Made by a program: the position numbers and the translations under genes. From the NCBI GenBank assembly GCA_951799425.1, contig OX637409.1, positions 19,251,460 to 19,315,459 on the forward strand: a stretch of 64,000 nt of DNA, given 5' to 3'. Shown here one piece after another: positions 11,469 to 22,926 of this stretch. The notes under the pieces are model-generated. The model worked only from the letters and a program-made list of their open reading frames with translations. It did not search any database and was not told the DNA's origin. This stretch comes from Ilex aquifolium. Lineage: Eukaryota; Streptophyta; Magnoliopsida; Aquifoliales; Aquifoliaceae. Numbering within the stretch: the stretch's first letter is position 1; every line of letters starts with the position of its first letter.

Positions 11469-11656
11469 TTTGTTAGATTTTTCCTAATTTGTTAAAGTTT
11501 TCTTTATTTTACCTAGTTTGGAGTTATTTCCTAGTTTGTTAGGGTTTTCCTTATTTTACCCTTATTGTACCTTTATTTTTTACCTTTATTTTTGACTATA
11601 TATACGGGACTCTACAATTGGTTTGTATCCCTTTCTTTCTTCTAAATATTTCAAGT
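11450..11656 (+). repeat. 3' LTR of the non-autonomous element
   Basis: The 207-bp copy of the 9626-9819 LTR starts TGTTGGAGTTATTTCC. The extra 13 bp is a tandem duplication of TACCTTTATTTTT just before the TATA-like box. Confidence 0.88.
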
Positions 11657-11661
11657 ATGGG

Positions 11662-14600
11662 AACATTACGTTGAATTTAGGACAATCATGATTCATTTTC
11701 GGGTGAAATGCTGGCACGATTGCTCCCTCCTCTTGACCTCTTTAATTTCCTCTATAATATGTATTGTTTCTTTTAGAACACGAGAGGTATATAGGTTAAT
11801 TTTTGGAAATGTTGAACTGAATGGGCCAACAAATGGTCAATTCTGGAGCAAGATCTTGACAGGTCAATTAGCAAAATAGTGGATGAGAGCTTATGCACAC
11901 TTATCTGAATTATGAATTGTTCACCAGTTATGATTCCTTAAAGTCAGCACATATTCCTTAAATATTGGAAAATTTCATGGTGTTTTCTTATATCTGAAGG
12001 TTCATAATTTGAACACGCTGTTGGTATTTGAGATTTTTAACACCTCGCCATGGCAACTGAAGATATTGCTGCTCATTGGGGCCACAGGCAAGGGAGGATA
12101 GTCCAACTTTCTACTGTTGTGCTATTGGGTTTGGCCCAAACTAGGGCTGTGTGAACATTCTTTGCCCATGTCAAGACATCAGTAAAACGTTACGTGGGGA
12201 CATTAGAATTGGACATGGTGCGAATGTTCACTAATCAAACTAGCTACTTGCCTTTTGTAATGGACTCAAGAGAACAAGTGAGGCAATCAAGCATTGGTGT
12301 TCATTCTGGTTTCAATATCTTGGCTTTTAAGTTGTGGGTTTCTTTTTCCTGAATTGCTAAAGTTGTGCTAGTTTCTCCCACTATTACCTAGTGGACCATT
12401 GAGTTAAAAACATTGGTGAAGCTAAATGAATTAGATATGTATGAATCCAACACTCTTTTTTCCCTTTATTGTATAGCAGATGGTAAAATAAGGATCAACC
12501 AATCCAAGTTTAATGTGAAAAGAAAAGAGATGGCACTCGATTTCTTAAGCGTCTTTTGAAGGGATGAAAGGTAGAGAGGCTAGTGCTTTCTTATAAACAG
12601 GGTGATTCTTAGGTAGATTGTTGAGAGTAGAAAAGAGAAAAAGGAAGATAGTCTGGGTAGATGGAATCATGATGCCGGGGTGAAAATGTGTGGAATTTCA
12701 CAGAACTACTGTGAAGATCATTGTCTTGATCAAAAGGGATCCTAGATCCTATTTGTGTGCTAGATTTTGTTGAAACATTCAAGTTGCTGGAGCTGTCATT
12801 TTAAGTTACCTTTCTTATGATGTATAGCTATAGCTTAGGCATAGCATAAACAAGTCGATGGTGCCATAGGCATAGCATGTGATTACCAATTTGTCGATGG
12901 CTTTGTTTGCATTGGCTGTGGCTTAAACACTTAAAAATGCACTTGTATCTAGGGTTTTAGATAATTTAGAGTCAGATCCTTAGGACAAGAATACCTTAAC
13001 ATGCACTCCATCAAGAGTCAAGGCAATATATTTTTTAAATAGTGCTCTACAACCTTCTGCTATATATTTTTTAAACAGGAGAAAGCATAGAGATGAAGGC
13101 AAAGATGGACTGATATTTAAGGTGTCTTTCCTTTCCCTCTTTAGCTTTTGAATTTGTGACTTAACTCTCTCTCTCTCTCTCACACACACACGCGCGCGTG
13201 CGCGCACAAACACACACTGGCATGCGCGCTTGGTATTTTGTGTTGTGAAGCTCATCCATCCAGCCACTACCCCCACTTTGGCATGTAAAGCAAAGCAAAC
13301 TTCCAAACCATGTTTGATATTTTTCTGTGAACCTGTCTTCCTTTTTAGCACAGCTATATAAAAAAAACTAATCAATTATTCTAATGTGGAAACTGTTCGG
13401 ATTGATTCAACTACAATGAATAGAAGTTCTTTTTTTTTTTTTAATCTTAGCTTTGGCATCTTAATCTCCTCGAAGTTTCTCTGCAATTATAATATTTCAT
13501 AGATTACGATAATCTTGCACCTTGTGTATTTAAATAACTTTGAGTGACATTGTAACTGGTGGCCATGACCCACAACTTGTTATTATTTAGTATGTTTATT
13601 ATACTTGATGCTTTTTTCTCCTCCTCCAATGCAACTGTCCTAGCAAGTGGGGGTATCTGGATTTCATCAAACTTAGCATAATTCAGTATGTCTCTACTCA
13701 TACTTCGCCAAGACTTGCATTGTCTATGTGTGTGTCTTTCTATATTTATTGTAAGCCACGTCTCATATTTATCCTACCAACTTGGGGAAAAAGTCCCACC
13801 TATTTTGTTCTGCCTTTCATCGTTCCGATATTTGAACAAATCTTGATAAAACATCTGATCGTTCTAGCAGCCACTAAAAATCTTTCTTTGCGGTTTTTCG
13901 CAAGTACACAAAGAATTAGATCTCTTATTTGTTTTGTTTTTTCTTCCCGAGAAGACGGGTGTTTTTTTATTTGAATGAGATATAAATTGTGAACAATAGA
14001 ATGGTCTACTTGCCTAACTGTTAAAAATGATCCATTCAAAGAGGGTGCCTTAGAAGTTGGGTTGTCCTATTCTTTTCTTTTATAATGCTTGTATATAATA
14101 AGCTTCTGCTTAAATCTTTTTCTTTTGCCATGGACAAGGTAGGTTCTGATTGTCTATGGCCTACTGCTTCTGATGGTTACGTTTTTGGTGAGATTCTTGT
14201 TGCTTCGATTTTTTCTTTGTAAGAAAAGAGAGTTGACATGATTCTCAGACACTCATTATGATTTTATGAATTATTGTATTCAGTCAAATATCACGTAGTT
14301 GAGACTTGAGAGGATTGTGATCCAACGATAGTTGCATAACTTTGTAATATTTAACGGTCCAGATCGTAACAAGACAAAAATGGGATGGATGAAGGAGGTT
14401 TTGGTAATTTGAGTTCAATTCTTTATTTAAACTAGGCAATAATTCAGGTTGAAGAGAGAGAAAGTAATAAACTATGGAAAACGAATGAGGAAAGAAGAAG
14501 AAAAAAACTGAAGAAAACAAATATAAAAAAGGAAAGTAGTAGATATGATAGTAAAAGACTATCCACGAATGGAGATGAAGCATCCACGTCTCCCTACTCC

Positions 14601-14740
14601 CTAGGTACAAAACCTCGTACACCCTTGCCGACACCTGTACCCACGCCAAAGGCTGCTTCCCTCTTGCTACTTTAATTTACTCTAAATTGAAATTCATCAT
14701 ATTATTATTACTCTACTAGTTGCTTTTTTTTATAATACAA
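11662..14740. other. Intergenic region with microsatellites, no gene recognised
   Basis: There is no exon-like series and no protein family that I recognise on either strand. The longer open frames here (such as the minus-strand frames 12980-13375 and 14284-14649) are low-complexity or lack homology. A CT/CA/CG microsatellite lies at 13163-13216 and T-rich or A-rich runs at 13431-13442 and 14491-14507. Confidence 0.5.
13163..13216. repeat. Compound microsatellite (CT)n(CA)n(CG)n(CA)n
   Basis: A CTCTCT run passes into CACACA, then CGCGCGTGCGCGC, then CACACAC. The middle 35 bases alternate pyrimidine and purine, the pattern that can adopt Z-DNA. Confidence 0.9.
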
Positions 14741-15172
14741 TGGTCTGTTTGGTATGTGGGTTTGAGGAGTTTTGGAACATAGGTTGGGGACTAAACCCTT
14801 TTAAATCCATGTTTGGTAACTATGCATGTAGTCTAGGGTTTGAAATCCAGCCCGGTCATGAAACCCAAGTTTATGGGTTTCATGAAACCCATGGGGGGTG
14901 GGTTTCATATGTGGGTTTGGGAGTTTTACATTCAAATGACATTTATACTCATCATATATTCATACTCATGTTTGGATTAAATTAGTTAAGGGGCACAATA
15001 GTCATTTATATATAAATATATTATCATAATAGTCATATATCTATGTGCATACTAAACATGGGTATGAACAGCATTAAATGTTAAATTTCATCTTTAAGTT
15101 TGGAAGAGTTTAGACAAATCAATTCAAACCCCTCCCAAAAAATATACAAAACATGTCCTTAGGGTAACGTGG
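14741..15172. mobile_element. Probable MITE with degenerate terminal inverted repeats
   Basis: The left end (TGGTCTGTTTGGTATGTGGG) resembles the reverse complement of the right end (GGACATGTTTTGTATATTTT), each followed by a G-rich GGGTTTGA or GGGGTTTGA motif. The interior has strong local hairpins built from ATGAAACCCA and TGGGTTTCAT (14858-14908). No ORF is present. Boundaries and target-site duplication are not resolved. Confidence 0.45.
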
Positions 15173-17543
15173 GTTTGAATAATCAAATAATGTAACTTGC
15201 TTGTCATTTTCGTACAAGTTGCAAATTTCTTTTTCTTATACCTTTCCTAGTCCTCAGGGGAAGTTTTAGAGTACATGAGCCGTTGATAACAACATCAAAT
15301 GCATTTGAGCCGTTGATTTAAAAAAGTTGGTGGAAATAATAGAAGTAAGTACGTGGCAGGTGAGGATTGGTGGGACGAGGAACGGATAGATATTGTTGGT
15401 GATACAGTTGGCCCCAACCGGCTATAGCCGGTGATCATATTCACTAGTCTTAATCAAGCCGGCAAGAACCTAGTGGGAGGCCGATAGTAGAAGTTTCCAG
15501 ATTTGGAAAAATAAAGTTTAGTAAGTTTGAGGGATTACCTTATTAGGAAATGATCCTAATTTTGTCCAAAAGTAAATTAGCATCCAATTTATAGTAATTC
15601 GATTAGTTAACATGTTAGTTAATCGCATTATAAAATACGAAAAAAATCATTGACTTATTAAATTGTTAACCGAGCTATAAAAAAGATTCAACAAAAGACA
15701 TAAACAAATTTACTATCTGTTCAAAAAGTATAATACTACCCGATAAGTAATTTTGGTAAAAATTAAATTAGAAAAGAAAAAGGGTTATACAATTCTTAAG
15801 ACGATTCATCAATCCGATATAAAATTAATACTGAATTATTATTAGTTAAGAGTTTGGTATGAATAGATACAAATCATAATTGAGCTAGTTCGTCAAATTT
15901 GTTCAATGAAAAGATTGACACAAATTCGATTATACATGGCAAAAATAGGATATAGGAATTTGATTCATATTGGATATGTACTTAATTATTTACGATAATA
16001 AATAAGATGTGTATGAATTGAACTAAATTTAACATGTCACATACATAATGTTATTATAATAACTCATCGCTATCTTCTTGCCAGCTTTGGTGTTGCACAT
16101 GTAATAAAATGGTTGACTCTTTATTTTCTTCATAACAAAAGATTCCCTAAATAATCTAAAAATTTCCTAATTTTCATAAATCAATCTTGAAGTCATCATA
16201 ACAAAGTATGATAGAAGTGGACTGAAGTGGTGGTGGGGTGTAGTCTCCATTTCCGTATTTGCTTAAAAAAATTGTATTTATCCCTGGTCCATTCCGTTAA
16301 CAGGTATAATTTTTATCTCCATCCCCGTCCGAGGGTAAATTTGCAATCTCCGCCCTCGCCCTGTCCCCGCCTTTCCCCCCCCCCCAAGTGCAAGCCCAAC
16401 ATAATCCAACATTGTTAATAATCTAAAAAATAAAAAAAATTGCATCTCACAAACTGAAAATTACAATATAATTCTTCTCATCAAAAGGACTAGCATATTC
16501 AAGTAGAATAAACTCAAAAATCAGTAAAAACCATATCTAACACTGTAATCAGAATTCAACAAAGACCATATTCAAGTAGCATAAAATTATAAAATTCAGA
16601 ATAATGCACATCTAACACAGAAAATCAGATATAGCACATGAAAATTATAAATCTAACAAAAAAAAAAAATCAGAACAAGCAACATCTAAAGACCTCGTAT
16701 CTAACACACCATAGATCCGAAACAAAAACCCCCAATAGCTAACACAACACAAACCCTTAGATCTAACAAAACCCATCACAAATCTAACAAAAATGATCAC
16801 AGACCTCATAAAAGTCATCAAAAAGAATACAAATATAATAGATCTTACCTTATTGGACAAAAAAAAAAAAATGGGCCACTGAATTTTGAAATTAACTTTA
16901 TAGGTGGGTAGGAATGGGATTGAAGTTCACAGGTTAGTGGGCGCGGGGTAAGTGTCAGTCCATCCCCGGTCCAAACAAGACGGATTTAAACGAATATCTA
17001 TTTTTCTCCGATTTACTGTCATCCTAAAAGTATCCCATTACAAATTCATGATCAATTAAATGGTTCAAAGCTGTCGCTTGAAATCCATTGAATGTGATGT
17101 ATGTAATTGAGCCATGTGTAAAAAATTGAACCTGGGTATATGCATACGACGACGATCAAACCCTATGTATTGATAGGGTATAGGAAACATGTTTTTGCTA
17201 CCCCCCCCCCCCCCCCCACTCAAACATCTCAACATCATGTTGAAATGAGTCATAGGTATAGATAGGTTTCAGAACAGTTTGTGGTGTGAGAAGAGCCGGA
17301 CCAGACTAGATGACTTTGTTTCACCTAAATTTTGGGACCACTCTTCTTTTTAATCATCAAACCAGACTCCACTTCAACTTGCAAGCCCATGTTCCATCAA
17401 ATAAATGGTCAATAAAACATCTGACTGCCATTAAAAGGATGGGTTGCACCTACTAGTGTTGTCAGCTGTTACCATTACATAACTAACATCAAGACAAATT
17501 GTTTGACTTCACACATTTGAGCTTATCAAAATGAACTCAATCC
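15173..17543. other. Intergenic region; repeat-like segment 16230-17000 and homopolymer tracts
   Basis: No gene was recognised. Between about 16230 and 17000 there are C-rich and G-rich ends (CCATCCCCGTCC near 16320; GGGCGCGGGGTAAG near 16940) around an A-rich core with many ATCTAACA motifs, suggesting a non-autonomous DNA element without clear termini. Poly-C runs lie at 16376-16385 and about 17200-17218. A perfect 16-bp palindrome ACCGGCTATAGCCGGT is at 15417-15432. Confidence 0.4.
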
Positions 17544-17709
17544 AACCCCAAATATAGCTCAATTGGCCACAGTGGTGAACTATAAATTCAGACGTTATTA
17601 ATTCGAATCTTGACAACCACTTGAGATCAGACCATAACGGGAAGGGATTAGTTGATGTGTCCGTAAGCTGGCCCGAACACCCTTAACCGTTTAACTAAAA
17701 AAGAAAAAA
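17544..17709 (+). mobile_element. tRNA-derived SINE (family 1), plus orientation
   Basis: An A box-like TAGCTCAATTGG (about 17554) and a B box-like TTAATTCGAATCTTGAC about 45 bp downstream form an internal Pol III promoter. The copy ends in an A-rich tail. Flanks AACTCAATCC (17534-17543) and AACTCAATTCC (17710-17720) look like a target-site duplication. A second copy of the family is at 25262-25368. Confidence 0.65.
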
Positions 17710-17720
17710 AACTCAATTCC

Positions 17721-18291
17721 TTTTTTTTTTTTTTGGGTACATTGGATTATTTTTCCTGGTAATTTGTGATGTAGCCTTTCTCAAGTTTACATTGTTTATG
17801 TGAGCAAGATGTGAAGAAATGGTTACCCAATAAAAAAAGATGTGAAGAAATGGTTACCCAATAATGACATTTTTTTTTTACGATGATTAGAATGTCAATT
17901 GAGACGTGATTATGTACAATTTTTTTTACGTACAACCATAGAGAGAGCGAATTGAAACTCAGATTATGCAAATAGTCCTAGATGACACTTGACCACTAGG
18001 ACAAAACTACTTAGATTTATCCATTAGATACACTGTACATTTTTTTACTAAAATATGTAAACTCTTCCATGTTTACAAAAATGTAAGAAATTTTTGCTGA
18101 ATAGATAGCTTCTTACATTAGACAAATCCATTATAGATTAAAGTCCTAGAATTCAAATTAAGTGTCTCTTCAAAACCTCGAAATGCATATAAAAAAAGGT
18201 CATACCCAGGTTTAAACATCAATTTACATAAAAAAATGAAAATAAAACTGTCCTTATTGCTATGTACAATAGCCATCTTACTTTTAAATAG
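17721..18291. other. Intergenic, AT-rich, small local duplication
   Basis: No gene is seen. A short tandem duplication of ATGTGAAGAAATGGTTACCC occurs near 17808 and 17840. Several T runs are present. Confidence 0.5.
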
Positions 18292-18888
18292 AGGTGTAAG
18301 AATTATGACATTTCATCTTCTTACCCGATATTTTGTGAAACAATTTTTTCTTGACCTACCCTACCCGATCAAGTATATTATTCCTATCCGAATTCTATCC
18401 AAAATAATCGAGTAAGCTATCGGATAGGAAATCGGGTGAATACATTATTTTTAGTTATTTATTTTTGGATCAGTTTAACAATTCAATTAAGTAACGTGCA
18501 TCAATTAACTAACATAATAAACCAATAACACTAAAGAAAACATAATAAATTCGATAATACATAAACAATTATAATAAAACACAACAAGAAATTCATAAAC
18601 ATCAATACATCATAATTGGTCTAACTCTGAGAAAGAGGAGGAGGCGTAGGAATTTTAGGATTTCTGCATACACATTTTAAAATGTTGAATATATATATAT
18701 ATATATATTCGGGTAAGATTTTATAGAAATGCGAAATTTTTATGGGTATTTCGTATTTTTATCCAATTTTTGCGAAATATTAAAAATTCTTCTATTCGCC
18801 CACCCAATTTTTTGTGGTAGTCGATTAGTAAGATTAAATAAGATCGGATAGAGTCGAAATATGCAAGTAATCAAAAATTTAAACACCT
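18292..18888. mobile_element. Probable non-autonomous hAT-type element
   Basis: The left end AGGTGTAAGAATT and the reverse complement of the right end AGGTGTTTAAATTT form short imperfect inverted termini. The interior is AT-rich with repeated CCCGAT and ATCCGAAT motifs in both orientations. No ORF. The flanks do not give a clean 8-bp duplication, so the class is a guess. Confidence 0.4.
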
Positions 18889-19148
18889 TTAATTTTATGT
18901 ACTAAGTACAAGACATGGGTGAACATCTCAATGTATATGCCAACGAAGCTAAACCAAAACAATACATTTTTCATAGAAGTTTGAAGGAGAAATATTTCTC
19001 AAGGTGTTATTTATTTTTATTTTTTTGATCAAGCTCAAGGTGTTATTCTTTTCCAAGAACTTATTAACCTACTTGTGTTAGAAGACAAAAATCATATGAC
19101 CATGTGAATTTCAAGTTGTACATCATAGAAACATAGTGAATTAAATTT
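18889..19148. other. Short intergenic spacer
   Basis: AT-rich sequence between two elements, with no feature seen. Confidence 0.5.
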
Positions 19149-19153
19149 GTAAC

Positions 19154-19927
19154 TGCACAGGATAATTCTTGCAATCAATTTGAGATAGCGATTGAGCTGT
19201 TGATGAACCCTAAAACAACAACAAGGTTAGGAAAAGGGAGTCAGGCGCACGCCCGGCTTATCCCCTCCGAAGCTTAAGTCAGTGAGAGGGAGGATGAAGC
19301 TCAATTGAATGTGTTCTGAATCGAGTTTTGCGTCCCTTTTTTTTAAGGGTATTTATATCTGGACTTAAAATGATTGCTCTGACACAGAGGTCATCTCAGC
19401 ATTTAATACCCTTCACAATTACCCATGCGCAATGAGTGATTCCTACCTGAATTCCCGTGCCATTAATGCTTGGAGGATGGGACTAGCCCTCGGGGCCACG
19501 CCGAGAACCTCCAGCTACCTCCGAGTACTCGAGTGCCTATGAACGGCGTCTGACACCTACTCCCGAGTAGTCGACGTCTAGGGGGCAAGCACCCCCAATT
19601 CTGTGCTCGGCGTCTCAGCCATTAATGCACCCACTCATGATTGTCAGTTTGGGTCTTCGAGGGTGCAGAGGCTCATTAAATGCTCTGTCTGAGTCACTCA
19701 CGTCTCCATAAATGCTGGGTCACACCGCATTAATTGCCGATGTCAGAAGTTTGTACTCGGCTCCACGAAACCATCATTCGTCGGCTCTCATCCTTGTTGT
19801 CGGCTCCACGAAACCATCCACTACTCGGAGTCGGCTCCATTCCTCGGTATCGGCTCCACGGCTTCATAACAGCTACATCTGTACACCTGTCGCCTTGGGC
19901 TCTACTGAGCCACCTTGAGTCCCTCCA
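19154..19927 (-). repeat. 3' LTR of the Tat-type element
   Basis: The 774-bp LTR reads on the minus strand from TGGAGGGACTCAAGG to ...TCCTGTGCA, with TG/CA ends. A TATAAATA box lies near 19349-19358 on the minus strand. GTAAC flanks it on the left. Confidence 0.9.
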
Positions 19928-19943
19928 ACTGCCCCCCAGCCTC
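19928..19943 (-). other. Polypurine tract next to the 3' LTR
   Basis: On the minus strand GAGGCTGGGGGGCAGT immediately precedes the LTR start TGGAGGGAC. This G-rich tract primes plus-strand synthesis in Ty3/gypsy elements and fixes the element's orientation. Confidence 0.8.
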
Positions 19944-20099
19944 AACTCTTTTTGCAGCGTGGGACAGGTGGCGCAAGAAGAGTGGTGGCTTACCGGTCAC
20001 GTCCATTAAAGAGGGGTGGTTACTTGCACGTCTTGAGCCGCCCTTTTCAAATTCTCTAATGATGACAGTGTCCTCTCGATTCCCGCTCTCTCATCTGCC

Positions 20100-20108
20100 T
20101 ATAAATAG
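20100..20108 (+). promoter_or_regulatory. TATA box of the antisense ORF
   Basis: TATAAATAG lies 185 bp upstream of the ATG at 20285, on the strand opposite to the retrotransposon. It is a near-consensus plant TATA box and suggests the antisense ORF has its own Pol II promoter. Inferred from sequence only. Confidence 0.6.
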
Positions 20109-20284
20109 GGGGAAGTTTTGGCCATTTGAGAACTTTGCAACTTCGAATTTCCTTCAAACAACTAGCTCCCGAGCACTCCTTCCTCTACCCCCGAGAACTC
20201 CTCTGCGAAGAATACTCTGTAAGTACTCTCTCCATTCTATTTTCCTTTCCTCTTCTCCTTCCATTCTCTCCACAGTCTTTACTC

Positions 20285-22541
20285 ATGGTTAGAAACCGTA
20301 GAAGCGAGGTTAGGGACCCTTCTTCACTAAGAACCCGTAGGTTGAAGAAGACTATAGTCAATGAGGATAACATAGACGCCTTTAGGGCCAAATACCAGAT
20401 CCCTGAGCGTGTCTTGACCTTCCCATTCCACTCCACACACCATAGCAGGGAACATGGGAGCGTAGAAATGATGCCCTTTTACACCAAGGCCATTATGGAA
20501 GGGGGGTTAACCTTCCATTTGCCTCTCCTTGTACTGAAGGTATTGATGCAGCTCCGGTTGTTTCCACTCCAGTGTGGGGTGAACTTCTTTAGAATAGTCA
20601 TGGGCGTAATCGCCCTGAACGCTCGGCTTGGGGTAGACTTAGGAGTAGACAAAATCTTATTCTGCTATGACCTAAGGCTAGTCGCCGGGGGAAGGTATTA
20701 CCTCAAGGCCCGGGACACCTCAATGTATCTGGTCACCCACATGTCGGACTCGGAAAAGGGGTACATCGACGATCTGATCATGCTCGGCAGAAGCTGGGAG
20801 AAAGGCACAGGGCCCGAGTATGATGGATTGTACTCTCCCAAGGTGCCGAGGGATGAAGGTGTGTTTTGCACTAGTTAACATTTTCTCGGCTTATCGTCAT
20901 CTTCACTTCTAATCTTGCCTTTCATTTTTGCAGAAAGGTATCGGCGTGACTCCGCTCAGCCTCTGAGGTCCCAAGTCAAGTTCGCCGACTTGTTGAAGAT
21001 GTGGTCCTCTGAACCGGCCAACGAATACTCCCGAGCAGCGCACGCACTTCTCGGCTACCATCCAACCTACCGCCGATTTTCCCAGATCCCTCCGCCTTTC
21101 AGTCCTCAACGTTGGCAAGACCTCTCATCAGAGGAAGAGGAAAATCTTGAGGAGGACCCTGATCGAGATTCCGAAGGGACCTCTTCTGAGCATACCCTCA
21201 TCCCCGAAGACATGTTCAATGTTCCACAACTTACAGCTGCCGACATGGAAGCCGCCGTCGCTCGGCGAAGAGCCAAGATCTCGGGGCAGGGAGAATCCCC
21301 AAGCACAGCACCGACTATCCCCTCACCAATTTTACCGCAACAGGATGCGCCTCCACTTCCCTCACGCCCTCGGCGATCAGTGGACCCTGCTATCCCACCG
21401 AGGGACCAGACGCCAATCCGCCAAACATCAATTCGCCAAGTCCCCCCTACCGGCGATCAGCAACAAGGTAGGAGGGGTCGGGATCCCGAGGGATCTGAAG
21501 AACACTGACAAACCGAAGAGTGTCGGCAGAAACGTCGCTACGACTCCCCGGGTGCGACCACTTCTGCCACTAGAGCGACCACTTCAGCCGAGTGGGTTGC
21601 TCATGCTAAAACTAGGGGGGTCACACCGTTCTGGAATCAGACTCCATCATGCAGGATCAGGAGGTGGCATTTGCCGTGGCGGCGACCCTTCAATTCGCGG
21701 CTGACATGAGTGTTCATCAGAGGCAATCTGACAATTCGCTTCTCTTAAGCGCTCTCCAGAGCAATTTGGTGGTAAGTGCTCTGCTCTAACTTTACTACAT
21801 ATGCTCGGCAATCGCCTGACTTGCTCTCCTATCACTTTCCAGGCTTCCCAACGGCTGGGGGTCATCATCGAACGCTTCTGGGAGCAGAAACAGGCGGCGA
21901 GGAACGCCAAAAAGATGATCGAATCCAAGGATGCGCATATCAAAGGCGTTGAGGCGACCCTCGCCAACCAGAAAAATCACATCACTAATCTCATCCGCCA
22001 ACGCGACGCCTTGGATGCTGACTTGCAGAAGCTAAGGGCGAGTGAGGCCGCGGCGATGAAGAAGGTAGAGGAGTATGAGCTCAAAGTCTCGGCCGTCGAG
22101 GCCAAAGCTCTGGACTCCGAGGGCATCATCAGAGAATTAACCGCCCAAGTGGACGCTTTGACGGCGGAGAAGGCGGGGGAGCAACAAAGGCTACAGAGTG
22201 AATGCGAAAGGGTGTATCTGGAAACCCAAGACCGAATGGTCCCTACCTTTGAAGAAGCTAAGGTTAATTCTTATCGGCACAGATGGGTAGATGCCTTGCA
22301 TGCCGCCCTGGTGGACCCGGCCGATGAACTTTTCAAGAGGCACAACACTCTTGTTGGGGCTGATGTCGAGGTTCTTCCGAAAAGGCAACCAAATGCCGAG
22401 GTGGGTGAAGCGGCTGAGGGAACCAGTGCAGCCATCACTGTAAGCGATGGTTCAAATCGTCTTTCCCCCATCACTGTTGGCCAAGACTCCGACATTCCTC
22501 CTTTGCCTGTTGAAGATCTTACCACGCATGAGGCGAGGTGA
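20285..22541 (+). pseudogene. Antisense ORF of Tat element, Transposase_28 ('putative gypsy-type transposon') protein, broken
   Basis: Exons: 20285-20858; 20934-21508 (conserved N-terminal domain, then an acidic, Pro-rich linker); a segment up to 21771 reading MQDQEVAFAVAATLQFAADM; and 21843-22541, a long Lys/Glu/Ala-rich coiled coil ending at TGA 22539-22541. Introns 20859-20933 and 21772-21842 have GT/AG borders and keep phase. The segment GGLTFHLPLLVLKVL resembles the GLRFPLPP core of Pfam PF04195, a family of unknown function found in plant LTR elements. Two breaks are visible: TGA at 21506-21508, after which the same frame continues open, and a one-base frame change before 21649. The ATG at 20285 is chosen over an upstream in-frame ATG at 20126 because the upstream part is not conserved-looking. 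Function unknown. Confidence 0.75.
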
Positions 22542-22926
22542 ACTCGGCGGCGAGCTTCCCGTTTTTCTTTTGCATTCTTTTTGAGATGTAGGTCATAGGG
22601 GACGCAAATCCCTATTTTGATTTGCAATGAAATCTTTCATCATTTCGTTTGTATTGAACCGTGAATGCAATTCACCTTTACGCTGTTATTTCTTCTTTGC
22701 ATGTGTTCTTTCGCTTTTTCTCTTATTGGCTGACTCTGAGTCACTTGATCTCTGGGAAGAGAAAACTAAGGCAGCAAGGCTTCACGTTGAAACCATGAGT
22801 TGAACCAGCCCGCCCCGGTCTTGTACCCCTAGGGGCCGAGACCCATACTGTTAAGACGAGCAAACCCTTTAACTGCTGATCATTACGCTGTCACCAACCT
22901 TTCCTCGGGGCCAAGACCATGACAAC
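22542..22926 (+). other. 3' region of the antisense ORF and diverged start of the tandem array
   Basis: After the stop codon come a probable 3' UTR and two strongly diverged relatives of the 84-bp unit (GGGGCCGAGACC near 22832, GGGGCCAAGACC near 22907). Confidence 0.5.

Larger units (their letters stand above)
9626..11656 (+). mobile_element. Short non-autonomous LTR retrotransposon (LARD/TRIM-like, Copia-type primer site)
   Basis: Two LTRs (9626-9819 and 11450-11656) flank a 1.6-kb interior. The primer site TGGTATCAGAG begins at 9820 and a purine-rich tract GAAGGGGAG (11441-11449) precedes the 3' LTR. The 5-bp sequence ATGGG occurs on both sides (9621-9625 and 11657-11661), consistent with a target-site duplication. 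The interior has no pol. It holds clustered TGAACAGT motifs on both strands (9920-10040), about four copies of a roughly 122-bp tandem repeat, and a gag zinc-knuckle remnant. With the duplication as flank, the LTRs end in ...CAAGT rather than CA, so the 3' terminus is either atypical or three bases shorter. Confidence 0.88.

Noticed and set aside
12980-13375. 131-codon minus-strand ORF with RARARVCVRERERV
   Set aside because: It spans a CT/CA/CG microsatellite; low complexity and no homology recognised.
14284-14649. 121-codon minus-strand ORF
   Set aside because: Dominated by Phe/Tyr/Leu from AT-rich DNA; no motif, no supporting splice or promoter signals.
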